Part shown: positions 46,241 to 59,650 of the stretch, one piece after another
Layout: every line of letters starts with the position of its first letter
Position numbering within the stretch: the first letter of the stretch is position 1
Made by a program: the position numbers and the translations under genes
The notes under the pieces: model-generated
Told to the model about the DNA's origin: nothing
Seen by the model: only the letters and a program-made list of their open reading frames with translations
Database searches by the model: none
Assembly (NCBI GenBank): GCA_025201805.1
Contig: MU619374.1
Span: 20,462 to 84,461, forward strand
Length of the DNA stretch: 64,000 bases
Direction of reading: 5' to 3'
DNA from: Parasitella parasitica
Lineage: Eukaryota; Mucoromycota; Mucoromycetes; Mucorales; Mucoraceae

Positions 46241-46892
46241 ATAAAGTATTCGCATTTATTATTTTTACTACGTACATGATTATTGTCTATTTGAAAGCGT
46301 AGTAGAGACATACAGATGAAAGCTATCCTCAAAATCTAATTAGTTTGCTTTTACCAATTGCGACTACATGTGGGCCTAGCACTTGCCGTACACCAGCATT
46401 AAAAAAACAAAAAAACAAAAGTTCTAGTTAATGTAATGCTATACTACTATATCAGAAAATAAATATGTATTCTATTGAAATTTACGGCAAGTGTATACAA
46501 AAACAACATGCTCTAATTAATTCATTGTTTATTCTGTGCAGACAATATCTCTTTGACATCTCCTAAAAAGGTAGCCAGTTTTTACACAGTTTAGGTATTG
46601 TCGAGTCTATAGACAAAACGCTGTGTTTTTATTAGAAATACCGTAACGGCAACTTTATGATTTACGGCTGTCAAGGTACCATTAGTTGCTAATAGCCCGG
46701 CTTCCTTTTTGTTCAGGAAAAAAAAAAGCTTGTGTTCCCTCACGTGTGTACTTCTATATTCTACTAATAGCCTGTCCATGTCCTGTATGTTTCCTTCTCT
46801 CTTTCTCTCTCTTTTCTCATTTGGCTTTTTTACTAGAGCGGCGAAATTGTATTTCGATATACATGTAAAATCGAATACTAGTTATTCACCAG
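46241..46892. other. Intergenic region
   Basis: About 650 nt. CT-rich stretch at about 46790-46820 precedes the Rho GEF start and may be part of its promoter. No gene is seen. Confidence 0.45.
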
Positions 46893-49800
46893 ATGAGTTT
46901 ACCACAAACAATTACCACACCCAAGCACTTGAACGACAAAAAGCCGAGCATTTTTCAGAAAAATAGCAGCCAATTACTTCAGCATGCTTCTTCAAAATTC
47001 GGGCTAAGGAGGTCATTAACAACATCGAGAACCCACCAGCAAAAAGAACTATTATCACCACATCAAATCCTGCCAAGACCTTCTAGTTCCTCAGTTTCGT
47101 TTTCTACGCATACGAATTTAACAAGCAGTAAATGCCACGTTAAGGACATACCACAGCCTACAAAAAACAACCGCTTTACATCTGATTCAGTAACAAATCA
47201 CATCTTGGCATCGGCAACAGCATCCTCAAACAAGAAAGTATTGTATCAAGATAACAGCGGCAGGTCATTATCTGCTATACCCGAAAATAAGCAACAAGAC
47301 TCATTCAAAATGCCCAAAAGTATGCCTTCCAATCCAACTTACTATCGGGCATTCTTATCCAGCACTGCCCATGAAATGAAGGGGCGGATCATCACCAGCG
47401 ACAGAATAAAGAATGGTATTGAATACAGCAATGTTTTTGATGGGAAAGAAGCCATTGTAAGTAGAAAACAAAATGAATAACTATTTTGTCTGTATATAAT
47501 ATCATGTCTGCATTCTAGGACAAGCTAAAGGAAATCCTTGGTACTTCAGACCGCTCACTAGCCTTGAGAGTCGGTAGAGCACTTGAGGCACAGCGAGTTT
47601 TTCATGATGTCAATTACGAAAATAGACTAGTCGATGACATTATTGAGATATATCAGTTCAATCAAGTGTTATTCCACCATAACGACAGCCAAAGTGGGAG
47701 TACCACGAGCACAAACAGTAGCAGCAGTGGCAGCGATAATTCTTTTTCTGTTACTTCAACAATTATTGGAAATGACGCTAGTGACGATGAGGACGAGGGC
47801 AATGACGATGGTAATTCGCTTCACACAAATGCAACGGCAATGACCACCTCCACTACTACTTGTCCGGTACAAGGACAGATACAGATACAGCAACAGCCAC
47901 AGCCACAGCCACAGCAGCAGCAACAGCAGCAGCAAATCAACAAGTTGCTTCTTCCAAGTGGTATCTTTACAGCATTGACCCACTGTTATACTCCCACTTG
48001 TGATAATATAAATCCGTGTTACAGTTACACCTGCCCTAAAAGAGAAAGACTGGTAAGAAATGAAATCAGTGTAAATTATCCATCTTGTTAACCCCTTCTC
48101 AATGGAAAAGAGGAAAAGGCCTCACAGTGTCGATACAAGAGAAAAGCGAGTGACAGCCTACATCTACGAGGTAGAGAAACACCAGCCATTATGGAGCCAA
48201 ACCATCGATGACTACATTGTGCTGTCCACACCTGCTACAGAAAGAAAGCGGCAAGAAACCATTTTCGAGCTGATATACACTGAGGAAAACTTTATGAATG
48301 ATTTGGACTATGTTGTTAAACTTTGGATTGATCCTTTAAAGAATAGCGATATTATTCCAATACAGCGCAGGGAGAGATTTGTGGACAAAGTATTCTCGAA
48401 TCTGATAGCCATTCGTGACATTAGTACTGCCTTGACACTAGCGCTTCGAACAAGGCAGTCTGAACATCCAATCGTGTCGCAAATAAGCGATATTATGGGG
48501 CGTTTTGCAGCTGAATTCGAGCCCTTTGTGTATTACGGCGCTAGACAACATCAAGCCAAGCACGTTTACGAGCATGAGAGATACAACAACCCCAAGTTTG
48601 CGCTGTTTGCCGAGGTAAGCCCAGGTTTTGCGCTATTTTCACTTAATGTCTTTATGGTAACGCTCCTCTTTAACAGCAAACTGAAAGAAACGCAGCCTCT
48701 CGGAAATTGGAGCTGAACGGATATCTCACAAAACCGACGACTAGACTGGGCAGGTACACTTTATTGCTGGACAAGATACACTCTCGAACAGCAGCAAACC
48801 ACCCTGACAAGACAAACATCCCGCCCATCATCGCCGCCATTAAGCATTTATTGCAAAAAGTAAATAACGCTGCGGGAGCAGCTAAAAACCGATTTGATTT
48901 GGAACAAATTCATCGCCACCTAACCTTTAAAAATAAAAAAGATGTCATGGATCTACGGCTTCTGGATCAGGGAAGAAGCATTATCAAGCAAGGCACACTG
49001 AAAAAGACAGGAAGCATGAATTCCACCGAGTATCAGGCTATTTTATTTGATCATTACTTGGTTGTCGCCAAAGTCAAGGTGCTCAATGCAGTGGAACATT
49101 ACCGCATACAAAAGAAGGTAAGTTTGCACAGTTTGGACGCATTCGAAAACTGACATATTGTGCCATGCACAGCCAATTCCCATCGAGTTGCTGGGTGTCC
49201 GCTTGCCGCCTTCACTGGAACTCAGCTCAGGTGGGCTGTATCGGAAAAAATCATTTAGCCCAACGCTAACGCCAACGCCTACAAATACACCTAACAAAGT
49301 ATCGCCCTCCGTAAACAACCAAATCTTGGACGGCGGCCCCAGGCTAGGTTTGCCCATCACTTTTTTCCATCAAGGTAGAAATCTGGATGGCACTTTAACA
49401 CTGTTTGCTCCAAGCGAGCATAATCGAAAGACGTGGGATCAAATTATACAGAGGCAAAGAGACATCAAGTTCAAGCGAAAGCCTCTGTTTGACGTTGTAG
49501 ACAGTGTTAAGCGATATGAGTTTTTTGCAGAGATCCGAGTCCACCATATGATTATTTTTGGTAAGTATGGTACTCTTGCTCAACTCTGGGATGCACACAA
49601 AAAGACTGACTCTATGCAGATCAAGGCCAGTCGTATCTGTTGGCTACAGATAATGGACTCTATATTGGACCAAACAACGGTACAGGCATTCCACGCAAGA
49701 TCTTGCCGCTGGAAAAAGTGCACCAAGTGCATGTGCTGGAAGATTATCAGCTACTGCTTGTTTTAGCAGATAATACACTATGGCAGTATCCGCTAGATAT

Positions 49801-50737
49801 TACCATTAACGGACGACCTGATGGAAACCAAAGCATTCAGCATTTTGGGAGAAAGATCCAAACCCATGTTTCCTTTTTCCATGTGGGCGAGTGTCTTGGC
49901 CAAACTTTGATCTGTGTGCCTAATCCATCCTCTGTCAACGGCACTGAAATCAATCTGTACGAGCCCTCCATGCCAAAGACCGAAATGAAAAAAAGGAGTC
50001 TGCTGGGCAGGCTATCCATTCGATCTGCCAGCTCACTCTCGCTCATGAACACGCAAGTGACACATTTGAAGCCCATCTACAGCCCTTGTGATGTTTGGGC
50101 CATCGATAACACCAAATCCATGCTGCTGTTGACTACACCTGTAGGTATTATTGCTGTTGACATGAAGACAAAAAAGGCTGATGGACTACTTGATCCATCA
50201 GACAAGCACCTAGAGTTCATCACCAAGTACGAAAAGATTGATGAGCAAATGAAGATGAGTCCAGTTATAAAACGTATCGCTGTGTTCCAGGTGCCAAACG
50301 GAGACTATTTGATTTGCTATGATAGTGAGTGCTATTCACTGCAACTCTTGTTGTTATGATATCGATTAACCGTTGGCTATAGAATTCGCGTTTTTTATCG
50401 ATAAAAAAGGTAGGAGAATCCAACACGACTTCAAGATTGAATGGGAAGGACATCCCACAGCATTCGCATTTCATTACCCACACGTGATTGCATTCGAACA
50501 GCAGTTTATTGAGATAAGAAGTGTCGTTGATGTAAAGAACAGAGGCTATTTCGTCGATTTATATGTACCATCTAATGCGTTTTTTAGGGAAATTTACAAC
50601 AAGTAATACAAGAGAAAAACGTTCATTGCCTGCAAAATGGGCACAAATCGCAAGAATCTCTTATACTTGGTACCATGCAGGACAAGTCAAATCCCATCTA
50701 CCAACAGATATTCAAGCTGCAGCCAGTTGCACTATAA
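46893..50737 (+). CDS. Rom1/Rom2-type Rho1 GEF (DEP-DH-PH-CNH)
   Basis: About nine exons from the ATG at 46893 to the TAA at 50735-50737. The Ser-rich N-terminus is followed by a DEP domain (VFDGKEAIDKL, LALRVGRALEAQRVFHDV). A Gln-rich linker with CAG/CCA codons lies at 47885-47935. The DH domain starts ATERKRQETIFELIYTEENF (48236) and includes LELNGYLTKPTTRLGRYTLL. The PH domain follows with KQGTLKKTG and FDHYLVVAKVK. The CNH (citron) domain spans 49500-50737 with YLLATDNGLYIG and LILGTMQDKS near the end. The last intron (50532-50587) is required: splicing to GNLQQVIQEKN restores the family C-terminus. In yeast Rom2 activates Rho1 for cell-wall integrity and actin control. Confidence 0.92.
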
Positions 50738-51493
50738 AAAATAAGGGCAACTTTCTCTTTTCTATTTATTCTTTATTATACCCTTTTTTATACGAATTAT
50801 AAATATACACTTTCCAATAAAGAAGATGGAACATTATGATGTATTTTAACCATGCTAAACGTAACGAATAGACGCCAAATTCGTTATACGACCAACAGAA
50901 ACAAACTTGAAGAAACTAGGAAGGCAAAGAAAAAAAAATAACAGCATAGAACACAGCACAAGAGAAGAAAAGAAAATGCATGTATTAGTTTAGCTGAAGT
51001 TATGAGCAATATCTGATATTTATGATCTGATATTTATGATCAATCATATGAAAGAAAAAAAACTGTTTTTGCAGATTTTTGTTAGACACATTGCCCAATG
51101 AAAACCAAGTTATGCTCAGATAGCGATGTTTATGCCTGATTCAATGAAGCATAAAACAGGCTTTATGTTGTTCTTTATCATAGCATAGAAGAGAACAAAA
51201 TAACAGGTGAAAAAACCCAACACAAGTTGATCTTCATAAAATGACTCCAATGAATAAAATGGCCTTTCTCTGCAAAAAGTTTGGTGAAATTGGAAATTTG
51301 GATCTAATGAGCGATATCATCCCCAAAAGAGGTTCAAACCATGCTTGAAAAAATTCAGTGAGGAGAGTATTGTTTCATCATCATGATGAAATATGACTCC
51401 ATGTAAAGACTTTCAGCATATATAAAGTGGAGAAGCTTGCCTCTATATGACCTCAAGTTAACCAAAAAAAAAAAAAAAAAAAAATCTGTTTAA
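50738..51493. other. Promoter region of the CsbD-like gene
   Basis: About 750 nt without a supported gene. A direct repeat (ATCTGATATTTATG twice, about 51010-51038) is followed further on by a TATATAAA box near 51418-51425 and an A23 run (51463-51484) just before the ATG. The promoter role is inferred. Confidence 0.5.
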
Positions 51494-51736
51494 ATGAACT
51501 CAAAGATCGATCAAGCTGTTGGTGGTATCAAGAAGACCGTCGGAAACGCTATGGGCAACGAAAAGATGAAAGCTGAAGGTATGGCTCAGAACACCAAGGG
51601 TCAAGTTGGTAACCAAATGCAAAATGTCGGTCAACAGGTAGACCATGGCAAGGAGGAGCTCAATAGCCGTTTTGGTATCAACAGCAACAACAACAATAAC
51701 AACAACAACAATAACAATAACGATGGTCATCTCTAA
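51494..51736 (+). CDS. CsbD-like stress protein with polyasparagine tail
   Basis: Single exon, 80 residues. MNSKIDQAVGGIKKTVGNAM and AEGMAQNTKGQVGNQMQNV match the CsbD/UPF0337 fold, a small helical protein whose bacterial members are induced by general stress. Fungal copies also exist, often linked to stress or sporulation. The last 20 residues contain about 12 Asn encoded by AAC/AAT, which is not typical of the family. A TATA box lies about 70 nt upstream and a long A tract occupies the 5' leader, giving an unstructured leader. No intron. Confidence 0.8.
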   Translation: MNSKIDQAVGGIKKTVGNAMGNEKMKAEGMAQNTKGQVGNQMQNVGQQVDHGKEELNSRFGINSNNNNNNNNNNNNDGHL

Positions 51737-51924
51737 AATAAAACTAGCAATGAAATAAAATTTGTATAAATTATTGTAAATAGAATCCCTAAAGTCTGTA
51801 TATTCATATGATTTCTCGATACAAACATAATACTATGCAGATGTAAAATAAAAACAGTTTGTTTCGGTAAAAACGATTATTTATTTCGGAATTGTGGTAA
51901 AAAGCAAGGGTGGATAAATTACGA

Positions 51925-54900
51925 TTAATCTGTTTCTTCAGTATGATAGCCACTACGTCTATAGTTGTGAAAGAAGATTAGTTGAAATATGCACACGATG
52001 CTGGACGAAATTCTTACCTCATCTCTGCCAAAACGCGGCGAGCATTTGTCAATTCAGAGTCCAGTTTTAAAATCTTTACCTGCTGCTCCATCTCTCTACG
52101 CTTGAATTCGTGAACAGACAGCTTGTTGAAATCAATACCAGCAGTTTCACTCTTATTTTGTTCAGCCACAAGGGTTTTGATTTGCTTGACTAGTTCAGCA
52201 GCGGCATCCTTGACACCCTTGGCAGCCATCTCCAGGCGTTCTTGGGTGCGAGACATGAAACTAGACTTGACGCGAGATGCAGAGACTAATTGGGCAGTGG
52301 CAGCAGATACTTCATTTGAAGCAACAATCAGCTGCTCGAGAGAATGTGTCTTGCTAATAACACCATCAGCAGCTTCTACCAACATGTTGGTAGCAACAGC
52401 GACGGCCTTAGCAGCGGAAATCAAACCCTCAGTCCAGCGATTGTGCTTCTTGTAGAAAGCAGCCTTGGATGAAGAGCCACGGCCTTGAGATACAATCTCT
52501 TGCTGCGATGCCGTGGCGCACTTGATCAAATTAGCGATAGCGTTTGTCAAGGCCAGCACTGAGTTCAAAATCAGTTGATGCACTTGGATATCGGTAGCGG
52601 AAAAGGCTGGATTTGCAGGACGACGCATCAAGTCTTGAATTTTGGCAGAGGCTTCTTCGATAGCACGAGCAGCTCTAGTCATTTCTTGCTCAACAAGATC
52701 ACCAACATCGCCCTCTGCCATTTTATTCACGTCTGTGGCTCCCGTCAAGATCAAGTCTTCGGTCTTTTGCGATAATTTAGTGAGAGCTTCTTGGACGCGC
52801 ATGTCTCCTTGAATCACAACTTCGGGACGCTGAGCAGGAGGAAGCATCTTGAGATAGGTGGACATCACGCTGCTGAAATATTGTATACATGATTCAGCAG
52901 AACCCTTTCCGAGCTGGACCAATTCCTCGCCATCTTCATCCTTCAAAACAAACTGTGTTATACCCTTGGAATGCTGAAGTACGTCAATGATGGTGTCAGA
53001 GAATTCAAGAGCACGGGTAATAGTGCCAGTGTGGTCGCCAGTGTGGCTGCCATCCAAGAACTTGCTGAAAGCAGACATGAACTCGACAGATGTAATACTA
53101 GCTCTTTCAATCATAGACAGTGCTAATTCGGGTGTCGAGTTTTCGTTGCCATGCGAACCAGGAGCGTCTAACTCATAAATACTATCGTTGATCTTTTGAA
53201 CACATGTACTCAGGATACAATCTGTCAAATACGTCAATATTTTTAGATCATTGGTGGATTCTCTGTGTCTGCTTACCCAAAATCTGATTGAGCTTGTCCG
53301 TCTGTGCGTTTATTAAGTGATCAAGTTCCTCTTGCAAATCTTGTTGCTTGTCGTTCTGTCATTGCGTCATAGCTGTGTTAGATTCCTATCTGTTTCCCTG
53401 ACATCATCTGTGTAGTCCTACCTGCTGCAACTCGGCGAGTTGCGATAGACATTCGTCCATACCAGCCTGTAACACAGCAATTTCCTCATCCTTCTCCTAT
53501 CAACATACCGCAAGTTAAGCTTGTGATATATATATATATATATTTATATTTTTGTCTACAGCTCCAAGACACTACTTACATGACGGATATGATCTGCTTC
53601 GCCTTGCTGGTCCTCGATTTGCTTAAGAAATTCATCAATCAAAGCTTGTTTTTCAATCAAACTGGCCTCCAGCTCTTGTTTTTCCTTGTTGAACTTGGCT
53701 AAAAGGGCACTGACCTCGTCTCCCTTAGACCTGCCCATATTTTGCATTTGATTACGCGCATCGTCCAATTCACGACGCAAGCGGTCCATGTCTTCACGTT
53801 GATTACCTTGAAGACGAGCCAGTTCATTACGAGCTCTGTCGCGTTCGCGGATCAGATCAGCGAGTTCAATGTTTTTCGCACGCATGTCAGCTTGAATTCG
53901 CTCCAATTTCTCGTTTGCTTCCTGAGCCGAATTTGCCTTGACTTGCAGGGCTTTGTACTTGTTCAACAAATCAATGTGTTCCTTTCTTAATTGACTATAG
54001 AGCTTGGCCAAAGCTTCGTATTTGGTCTTCCACATCTGGATCTCGTCTATTTATGAAATGTCAAGCCGCAGCTCTAATAGCCCCTCTTATGCAAAACTTA
54101 CTTTGAAGAGAACGGATCAATTCATCTTTTGATTGGTCTCTTTGCAACGCATTTGCATTGACAGACGCCAATTCTTGCTCAAGAGCCTTCACTCTTCTGT
54201 CATATTGTTCCAACATCATCTGATTACGTTCAAGTTGGTTACGTCCGTTCAAAAGCTGCATTTCAAGATCGTTGATTCTACCGTTTTGTTGATTCATCAT
54301 CTGCTGCCTCATGAGTTCCTCTTGTCTCTGGCGCTCAAGCTCAGCCATTTTTCTTTGTTGGTCCTCATATTCACGTTGCTGTTGCAGCTGCATTTGCCTC
54401 ATTCTTTCCTGCTCGTCTTGTCTTTGCTGAGCTAAGCGGTGCTGTTGCTCGTCGTATTCACGCTGCTGCTGAGCTTGTTTCTCGGACCAAAAATCAATGA
54501 CGGGCTCAGGAGACGCTTGGGCTGGAGGAGGAGCCTCAATACGAGCAACTTCAGGACGCTTGGGGAGTTGAGGCGTGCTGTCATCAATAAGGGATGGTGG
54601 GTCGGGAGACAGCTTGGGGACATTGATAAGACTCGTCAAGTATTTGAGACTGGAGCACTCGTAGTAAAACTTTAAAAGTGCGTAATGTTGAGTGTTGAAT
54701 TTCTGTCTCAAAGGCGCAAGTGCGTCTGAAGCATCGAGCCCTGTTTGCAATAATCATGTAAGTCCGCTATACATGTTTTTTGCTTATGCAGGTTAACTTA
54801 CTTTGATGCATAGCTCTCATCATGCTGGTAATGAATTTATAAATACCATAGCTTTCCTCAACTAAAGGCACAAGGGCAGCGATGCGGCACTCGTTGTTGG

Positions 54901-54998
54901 AGTGATGGCGGAAACTGCCGAAAACAACCTTTTGGAATCTATCGATATGGTCCTGCAATATCATTAAATCATTGATAGTTTCGAAACTGAGGCAAAGA

Positions 54999-55037
<39 letters not shown>

Positions 55038-55676
55038 GATTTAGTTTTGCGTTGATAGCCGATTAAAGCACTTTCTTACCCCTCATTAGGATCGTCGATA
55101 TTCTTCAAACTGATGTACTCCTCATAGTCAAAAGAACCGTTGAACTCGGGATGCGTGCGATGATATTGAAGCTTGTGCAAAAGAAAGTCGACATAAGCTC
55201 GAATAAGGGTGCCGTAACCACGCATACCATCGCCATTCACACTACGAGCACAAGTCTCTAACCAGCTTGTTTCCCGGAGGGCATCCTTGATTACCTTTTT
55301 TTGTGAGCAAAAATATATATTAGTCCTTCTGCCGCGTGCAAAATACAGAAAGGTGCTTGTGATACTCTACGTTGGCGTGGCCATCCTTGATGACTTTATG
55401 GACAAGGATAAGCGCTTTGAATGCTTGGATTTCGTCAGAGAGTAACGGCTGCACTTTCAATATATTCCAAATGATGGCCGAGGTTCGATGATCCCAAGTG
55501 TATACGATACATTCTGCAGCACATTTTTTCCTTGCATTAGTATCTTGCTTTTATCCAGGCATAGTATACTCACTTCGCACATGCTTTTGCTTGGGTGCAG
55601 TTTCCTCGACGCTGCAAGCCTTCTTGATACTCTGAGCGAGCTCAGTTTCTGCTTTTTCAGCAGATAAATAGGACAT
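51925..55676 (-). CDS. SLA2: Sla2/HIP1R endocytic adaptor (ANTH, coiled coil, I/LWEQ)
   Basis: About eleven exons from the ATG at 55676 (MSYLSAEKAETELAQSIKK) to the TAA at 51925. The N-terminal ANTH domain shows the lipid-binding pattern TAPKQKHVR, CIVYTWDHRTS, then SFDYEEYISL and PEF. The central region (about 54435-53560) is coiled coil with long Gln/Glu runs. The C-terminal I/LWEQ actin-binding region has IQVHQLILNSVLALTNAI, FYKKHNRWTEGLISAAKAVA and EVSAATAQLVSASRVKS. A terminal exon adds RSGYHTEETD. Sla2 bridges the plasma membrane, clathrin and actin during endocytosis and links to hyphal polarity. Small introns contain a (GA)n run (55004-55034) and a TATA run (53526-53543). Confidence 0.93.
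55004..55035. repeat. (GA)n microsatellite in a SLA2 intron
   Basis: About 15 GA units between the second and third ANTH-coding exons. Confidence 0.95.
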
Positions 55677-56149
55677 TTTTTTTTTTCTTTTTTGGTAGTG
55701 CAAAAAGAAGAAAGAGGTTTTACTTCTTTCTCGTTACATTTTCGAATTTATCTGCTTCTGCAATTGAATACCCGAAGACGATCTTCTCAATATCTTGGTT
55801 CTTGTGTGCATAATTCTGCTGCAATCTTGGCTGTATGCACACGATGAAACAAAAATTTCGCTCGAATGGTACTATGAAAAGAAAAAATAACAGTAAACGT
55901 ATGTTTAGAGTAATGAGAAATAGTGCTGCATTAACTTGGCTACATCAACAGTAAACGTTGGTAATCTTTTTTAATATAGTATGTCGCTTGTAGCTATACT
56001 TTCACAGCATACATTGGAAATTTGCCCAGCAAAGTAAGAGATGACGATCTGTTTAACCGGATAACTGTTTCATATAAATTTAATATACACATTGAGTACG
56101 CTGACCTAAACCAGCACTTTCAAAGTCATGTATCACACACGCTGATCTT

Positions 56150-57240
56150 TGTACAGACGTACTATGTCAAGTAAAACCGCAATATTCGTATTCACAACCC
56201 TTTAGCAGATATTGAGCATGTGGATGGAGCTACTTTTATCAAAGTTCTTTTCCATACTCGTAAATTGGCATTTCAGGTCGAAAATGAAAACCATCAATTC
56301 AGCAAACAATTGGCTACTGTTCGATCTCAAGTCTTCTGTGGCGGCGCTCCTATGTCAAACGATGGAATCCTGAATAACGGAAACAGATGTGCTCATATTA
56401 TTGTAGGTACACCTGGCCGGGTTCCATCTGTAGCTCGAAGCAAATATCTAAAATCACCCTCTTCCAATCACTTTGTACTCGATGAATGCGACAAAACACT
56501 GGGGTAGATGAAAATGTGCCAAGGTGTACAAGTCATAATTCCAGCAACATCCATCTTCAAGCATGCCATGGTATTCCAGCTACACTGACTTGGAGATAAG
56601 TTCCGTGTGCAAATCTCTTAAGCAAGCATTCACGGAAATCTACGATGATGATGAAATAAAATCCAAGACCTAAGAGTTCTTGGCTTCCTTTTTATGGAAT
56701 AATAAAAACCCCACGTTCTCGTGCTTCACCTTAATCGGTAGTGATTTCACAAATAACTCTCACACTTTACAAGTTTACGATAATTCTACATGAAGAACAA
56801 AAAAACTTAAAGAATCAAGGGCGGGATTATCTCTTGGATCATCAGAATTCAATCAAGTCTGCATATTCATTCATTCTATATCTCACGCCAAAGAATTGAA
56901 TTGTTTATGAATGATTGCAACTTTTTAAACATTTGAATCCACTGCCAAATGACTCGAGATGAACGTATTGAGCGCTTTAAATTGTTGAAGTCTTTGAAAA
57001 AGCACATTTGAGTAGCTACGGATATCTTTAACGTGGCATCGATTTTGAGCGTGTCATGTAATTAATTACAACATGCCTGATAATGCCGAGTCTTATCTGC
57101 ATCGTGTGGGTTGTGCGGGTCGCTTTGTCTCCAGAGGCCAAAGTGTCATATTTTTAGCCAATGAAAAAGACGCTTGGTTGTTGAGTGATACTCGATGAGA
57201 ACGCTTCAAAGATTCATAATTAAACTTTTGCTGGGCACAA
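56150..57240 (+). pseudogene. SUB2: Decayed SUB2/UAP56 DEAD-box RNA helicase pseudogene
   Basis: Fragments in collinear order match Sub2/UAP56: a DVLCQ-like start (56155), FHTRKLAFQVENENHQFSK (56250-56305), HIIVGTPGR (56394-56420), FVLDECDK (56469-56492), then MTRDERIERFKL (56951) and MPDNAESYLHRVGCAGRF (57073-57125). Stop codons and frame changes interrupt the reading between them, and the helicase motif I Gly-Lys-Thr region near 56170-56190 is damaged. There is no intron that would bridge the stops. SUB2 is normally an essential splicing/export helicase, so an intact copy should exist elsewhere; this is a relic of duplication or retroposition. The 56155-57240 span lacks intron remnants, which agrees with retroposition, though this is not proof. 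Confidence 0.8.
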
Positions 57241-57755
57241 TTGGTTTCAACACATTGTAATCAATTATGTAGGTTTGCGTCACCGGTATGAGCTGATAAT
57301 CAAGCCTGGAAATAATAATACATCTCAGGTAAATAGACTGTATTTGAAGAGCATTGCATACGTGCCGTTATATCGAATTTCCTCTTGAGTATCAATGTAT
57401 TGCAGATACCAGCGTGCTGCATTTAGGATTAGATGCTCGTAGTGCTTGATACACCACACAATTATAAAGATGTCATCCGAAGTAAGCATTGATCCCAATG
57501 CGTGAAACGTCTCACAAGGTCGGCATCTAAAGCCATTTTCAGCCTGGTCTCATTGTAAACATTTGTATATTGTATGTGACAACATAAATTTTATTACCCA
57601 TTGTAATTTGTATATCATGTATACACATACGGTTGCTTGTTAGGAGATTTATGAAAATAATCGAGTAGACATTTTTGTAAGTGCAGTAGGAGAAAAAAAA
57701 AAGGTGATTTTTCTGTTGATGGTACAAGTTTATTTTCGTGCAACGTAAACCATGT
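57241..57755. other. Intergenic region
   Basis: About 500 nt. No gene supported; the tail end of the SUB2 relic and the 3' side of INH1 face each other here. Confidence 0.45.
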
Positions 57756-58084
57756 TTACTTGGAATTGTGCTTCTTTTCCAAAGCCTCTAAGTCTTTCTT
57801 GAGAGCAGCAGTGTCCTTTTCTTGCTTGGCCAAGGCTTCACGGATAAGCTTGAGCTTATCGGCATCCTATGGAAATGTTTAGCATAATGGCGAACATTTT
57901 CCCCACACTTTTGATCTCCTGTACTTACGTGAGAACGGGCCCATTGGTTTTCTATGGCTTTTTCTTTTTGGCCAAAAGAGCCAGATGAAGCAGTAGCACC
58001 TTCGCTACCGGTTTGATAAGAAGTGAAGCGTTTAGTTAAACGAACAGACTTGGAGGAAACGCGCTGAACTGATTTAAAGAGCAT
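57756..58084 (-). CDS. INH1: Mitochondrial F1-ATPase inhibitor IF1/Inh1
   Basis: Two exons (58084-57929 and 57866-57756) give 88 residues. The N-terminus MLFKSVQRVSSKSVRLTKRF is a mitochondrial targeting sequence. The inhibitory core is SSGSFGQKEKAIENQW, matching the GxFGKREKAxExxY pattern of IF1. The second exon forms the coiled-coil helix (KLKLIREALAKQEKD, ALKKDLEALEKK). IF1 inhibits ATP hydrolysis by F1 at low matrix pH. Intron length is 62 nt. Confidence 0.9.
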
Positions 58085-59650
58085 TTTGGGGTGAGAAAAA
58101 AGTGAAAGAAGATGAGATACCCCCGCCTTTTATCTTGTTTCTAATTGATGAAAACTTGCAGTCTGGCGTCATCTTTTGATTCAATTTTTGAAACTGTACA
58201 GTTACACAACAGACGATATGCGTCGTCCATTTGAGTCATATTGGAAATGTTAATTTTGGATGTGCTGCTGAAAAGAGAGATTTTACATTACTAACTTTGT
58301 TTTGACCTCTTTGCTATAAAAGCCCAGATTTACTCTATACTTGGATCAATATGAAGATCATCGATCACAGCCTCTTTTCATCAGATCAGCTCCATTGGGA
58401 CATGTTTGACGCATTGTAGATGTATGATAAAGAGATGTGAAAAATATTTAGACATAATTATAACGTTAACTAAAAATAAACATTTTATGAGTAACAATGT
58501 TTCCTTAACCGTTACCTTGCTCTTTTACGCTCCAAGCAATCCAATAGCAATTGATAAAGCAAATGTGGAGGCGCTAGAGCAGAAGTAAATGATTCGTCTG
58601 TTATTATGAGAAAAAAAAAATTATCTTATAAATACAAATTTGTAGGACATTGCCTTCATTGTGCAAAGATTGTAGGGAAGCTGGTGTAGAGAATACCTTG
58701 AGAAATACAGGGTGTCTAGGAGACAACCTTCCTTTACCAAGATAAAATAAGCTCTAAAGAAGCACTTGATTATCCAAGGTCAAAGCTTGCACAAGCAAAC
58801 TCGAAAATATTCCTCACAAAGCTGCCAATCAAATGTCATAACGCCATTGCGGTACATGTAGTCAAAAAAAGCAGAACACGTAACCCATGAATTTCTATAC
58901 AAGCATATTTTGCATTAAAAGAAATGGAGGAAGTTTATCATTGTAGGAAACAAAGTGCTATGTTGAAGAGTAAAAGATATGAAAATAATCTAGACCTATT
59001 TTAACAACAAAATTATTGTCTTAAGACGATGTAAACAATTACATTTTTTGTATGTAGTGAAGTGATTTTTGCAGCCAATTGATTATGTAATAGAGACATC
59101 CAGTGGGAACAAGGTATGGCAAGCATATCACTATTGTTCATATTGCTATTAAAAAAAAAGTCGCCAGTAACATTTGTATGACTCTAGGTAAACCAGTGCC
59201 TGCTGGTCAATTGTCGCAAGTACTGGGTTGTTTTAATCATTGTATGCATTGTCATCGAATACAAGCGGATAGTACCGTAGTATACCTCGAATATATTATG
59301 ACATATTGCTTACAGTATTTCTTTTATACATTAAAAAAAAACTACTACAGCAGCTGTTTCGCGAGGAATAATATGACATTCTTATTTAGTGTTTATTGAC
59401 AATGCATTAAGATTGCTCTAAATAAACAATATTTTGATCCAGTGTGATATTATAAATAAATGATATCTTGTTTTTGCCAGTGCATTTTATTTGATAATAA
59501 AGATTATGAGTTCCCCCATTATACGGTACTTCGTTTCCGTTGATATTTAACGACGAGCAGCGATCCACGTTACAACGTGACTAAATAATAACCGAATTCC
59601 TTTTCCTGTTCATCTTTTACAACAAATATATATTATTTTTATTTAATAGC
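58085..59650. other. Gene-poor interval before the MULE element
   Basis: About 1.6 kb. Frames at 58406-58588 and 59103-59399 have no domain or splice support. It may include the left end of the MULE, but no terminal inverted repeat or target-site duplication could be matched by eye. Confidence 0.4.
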
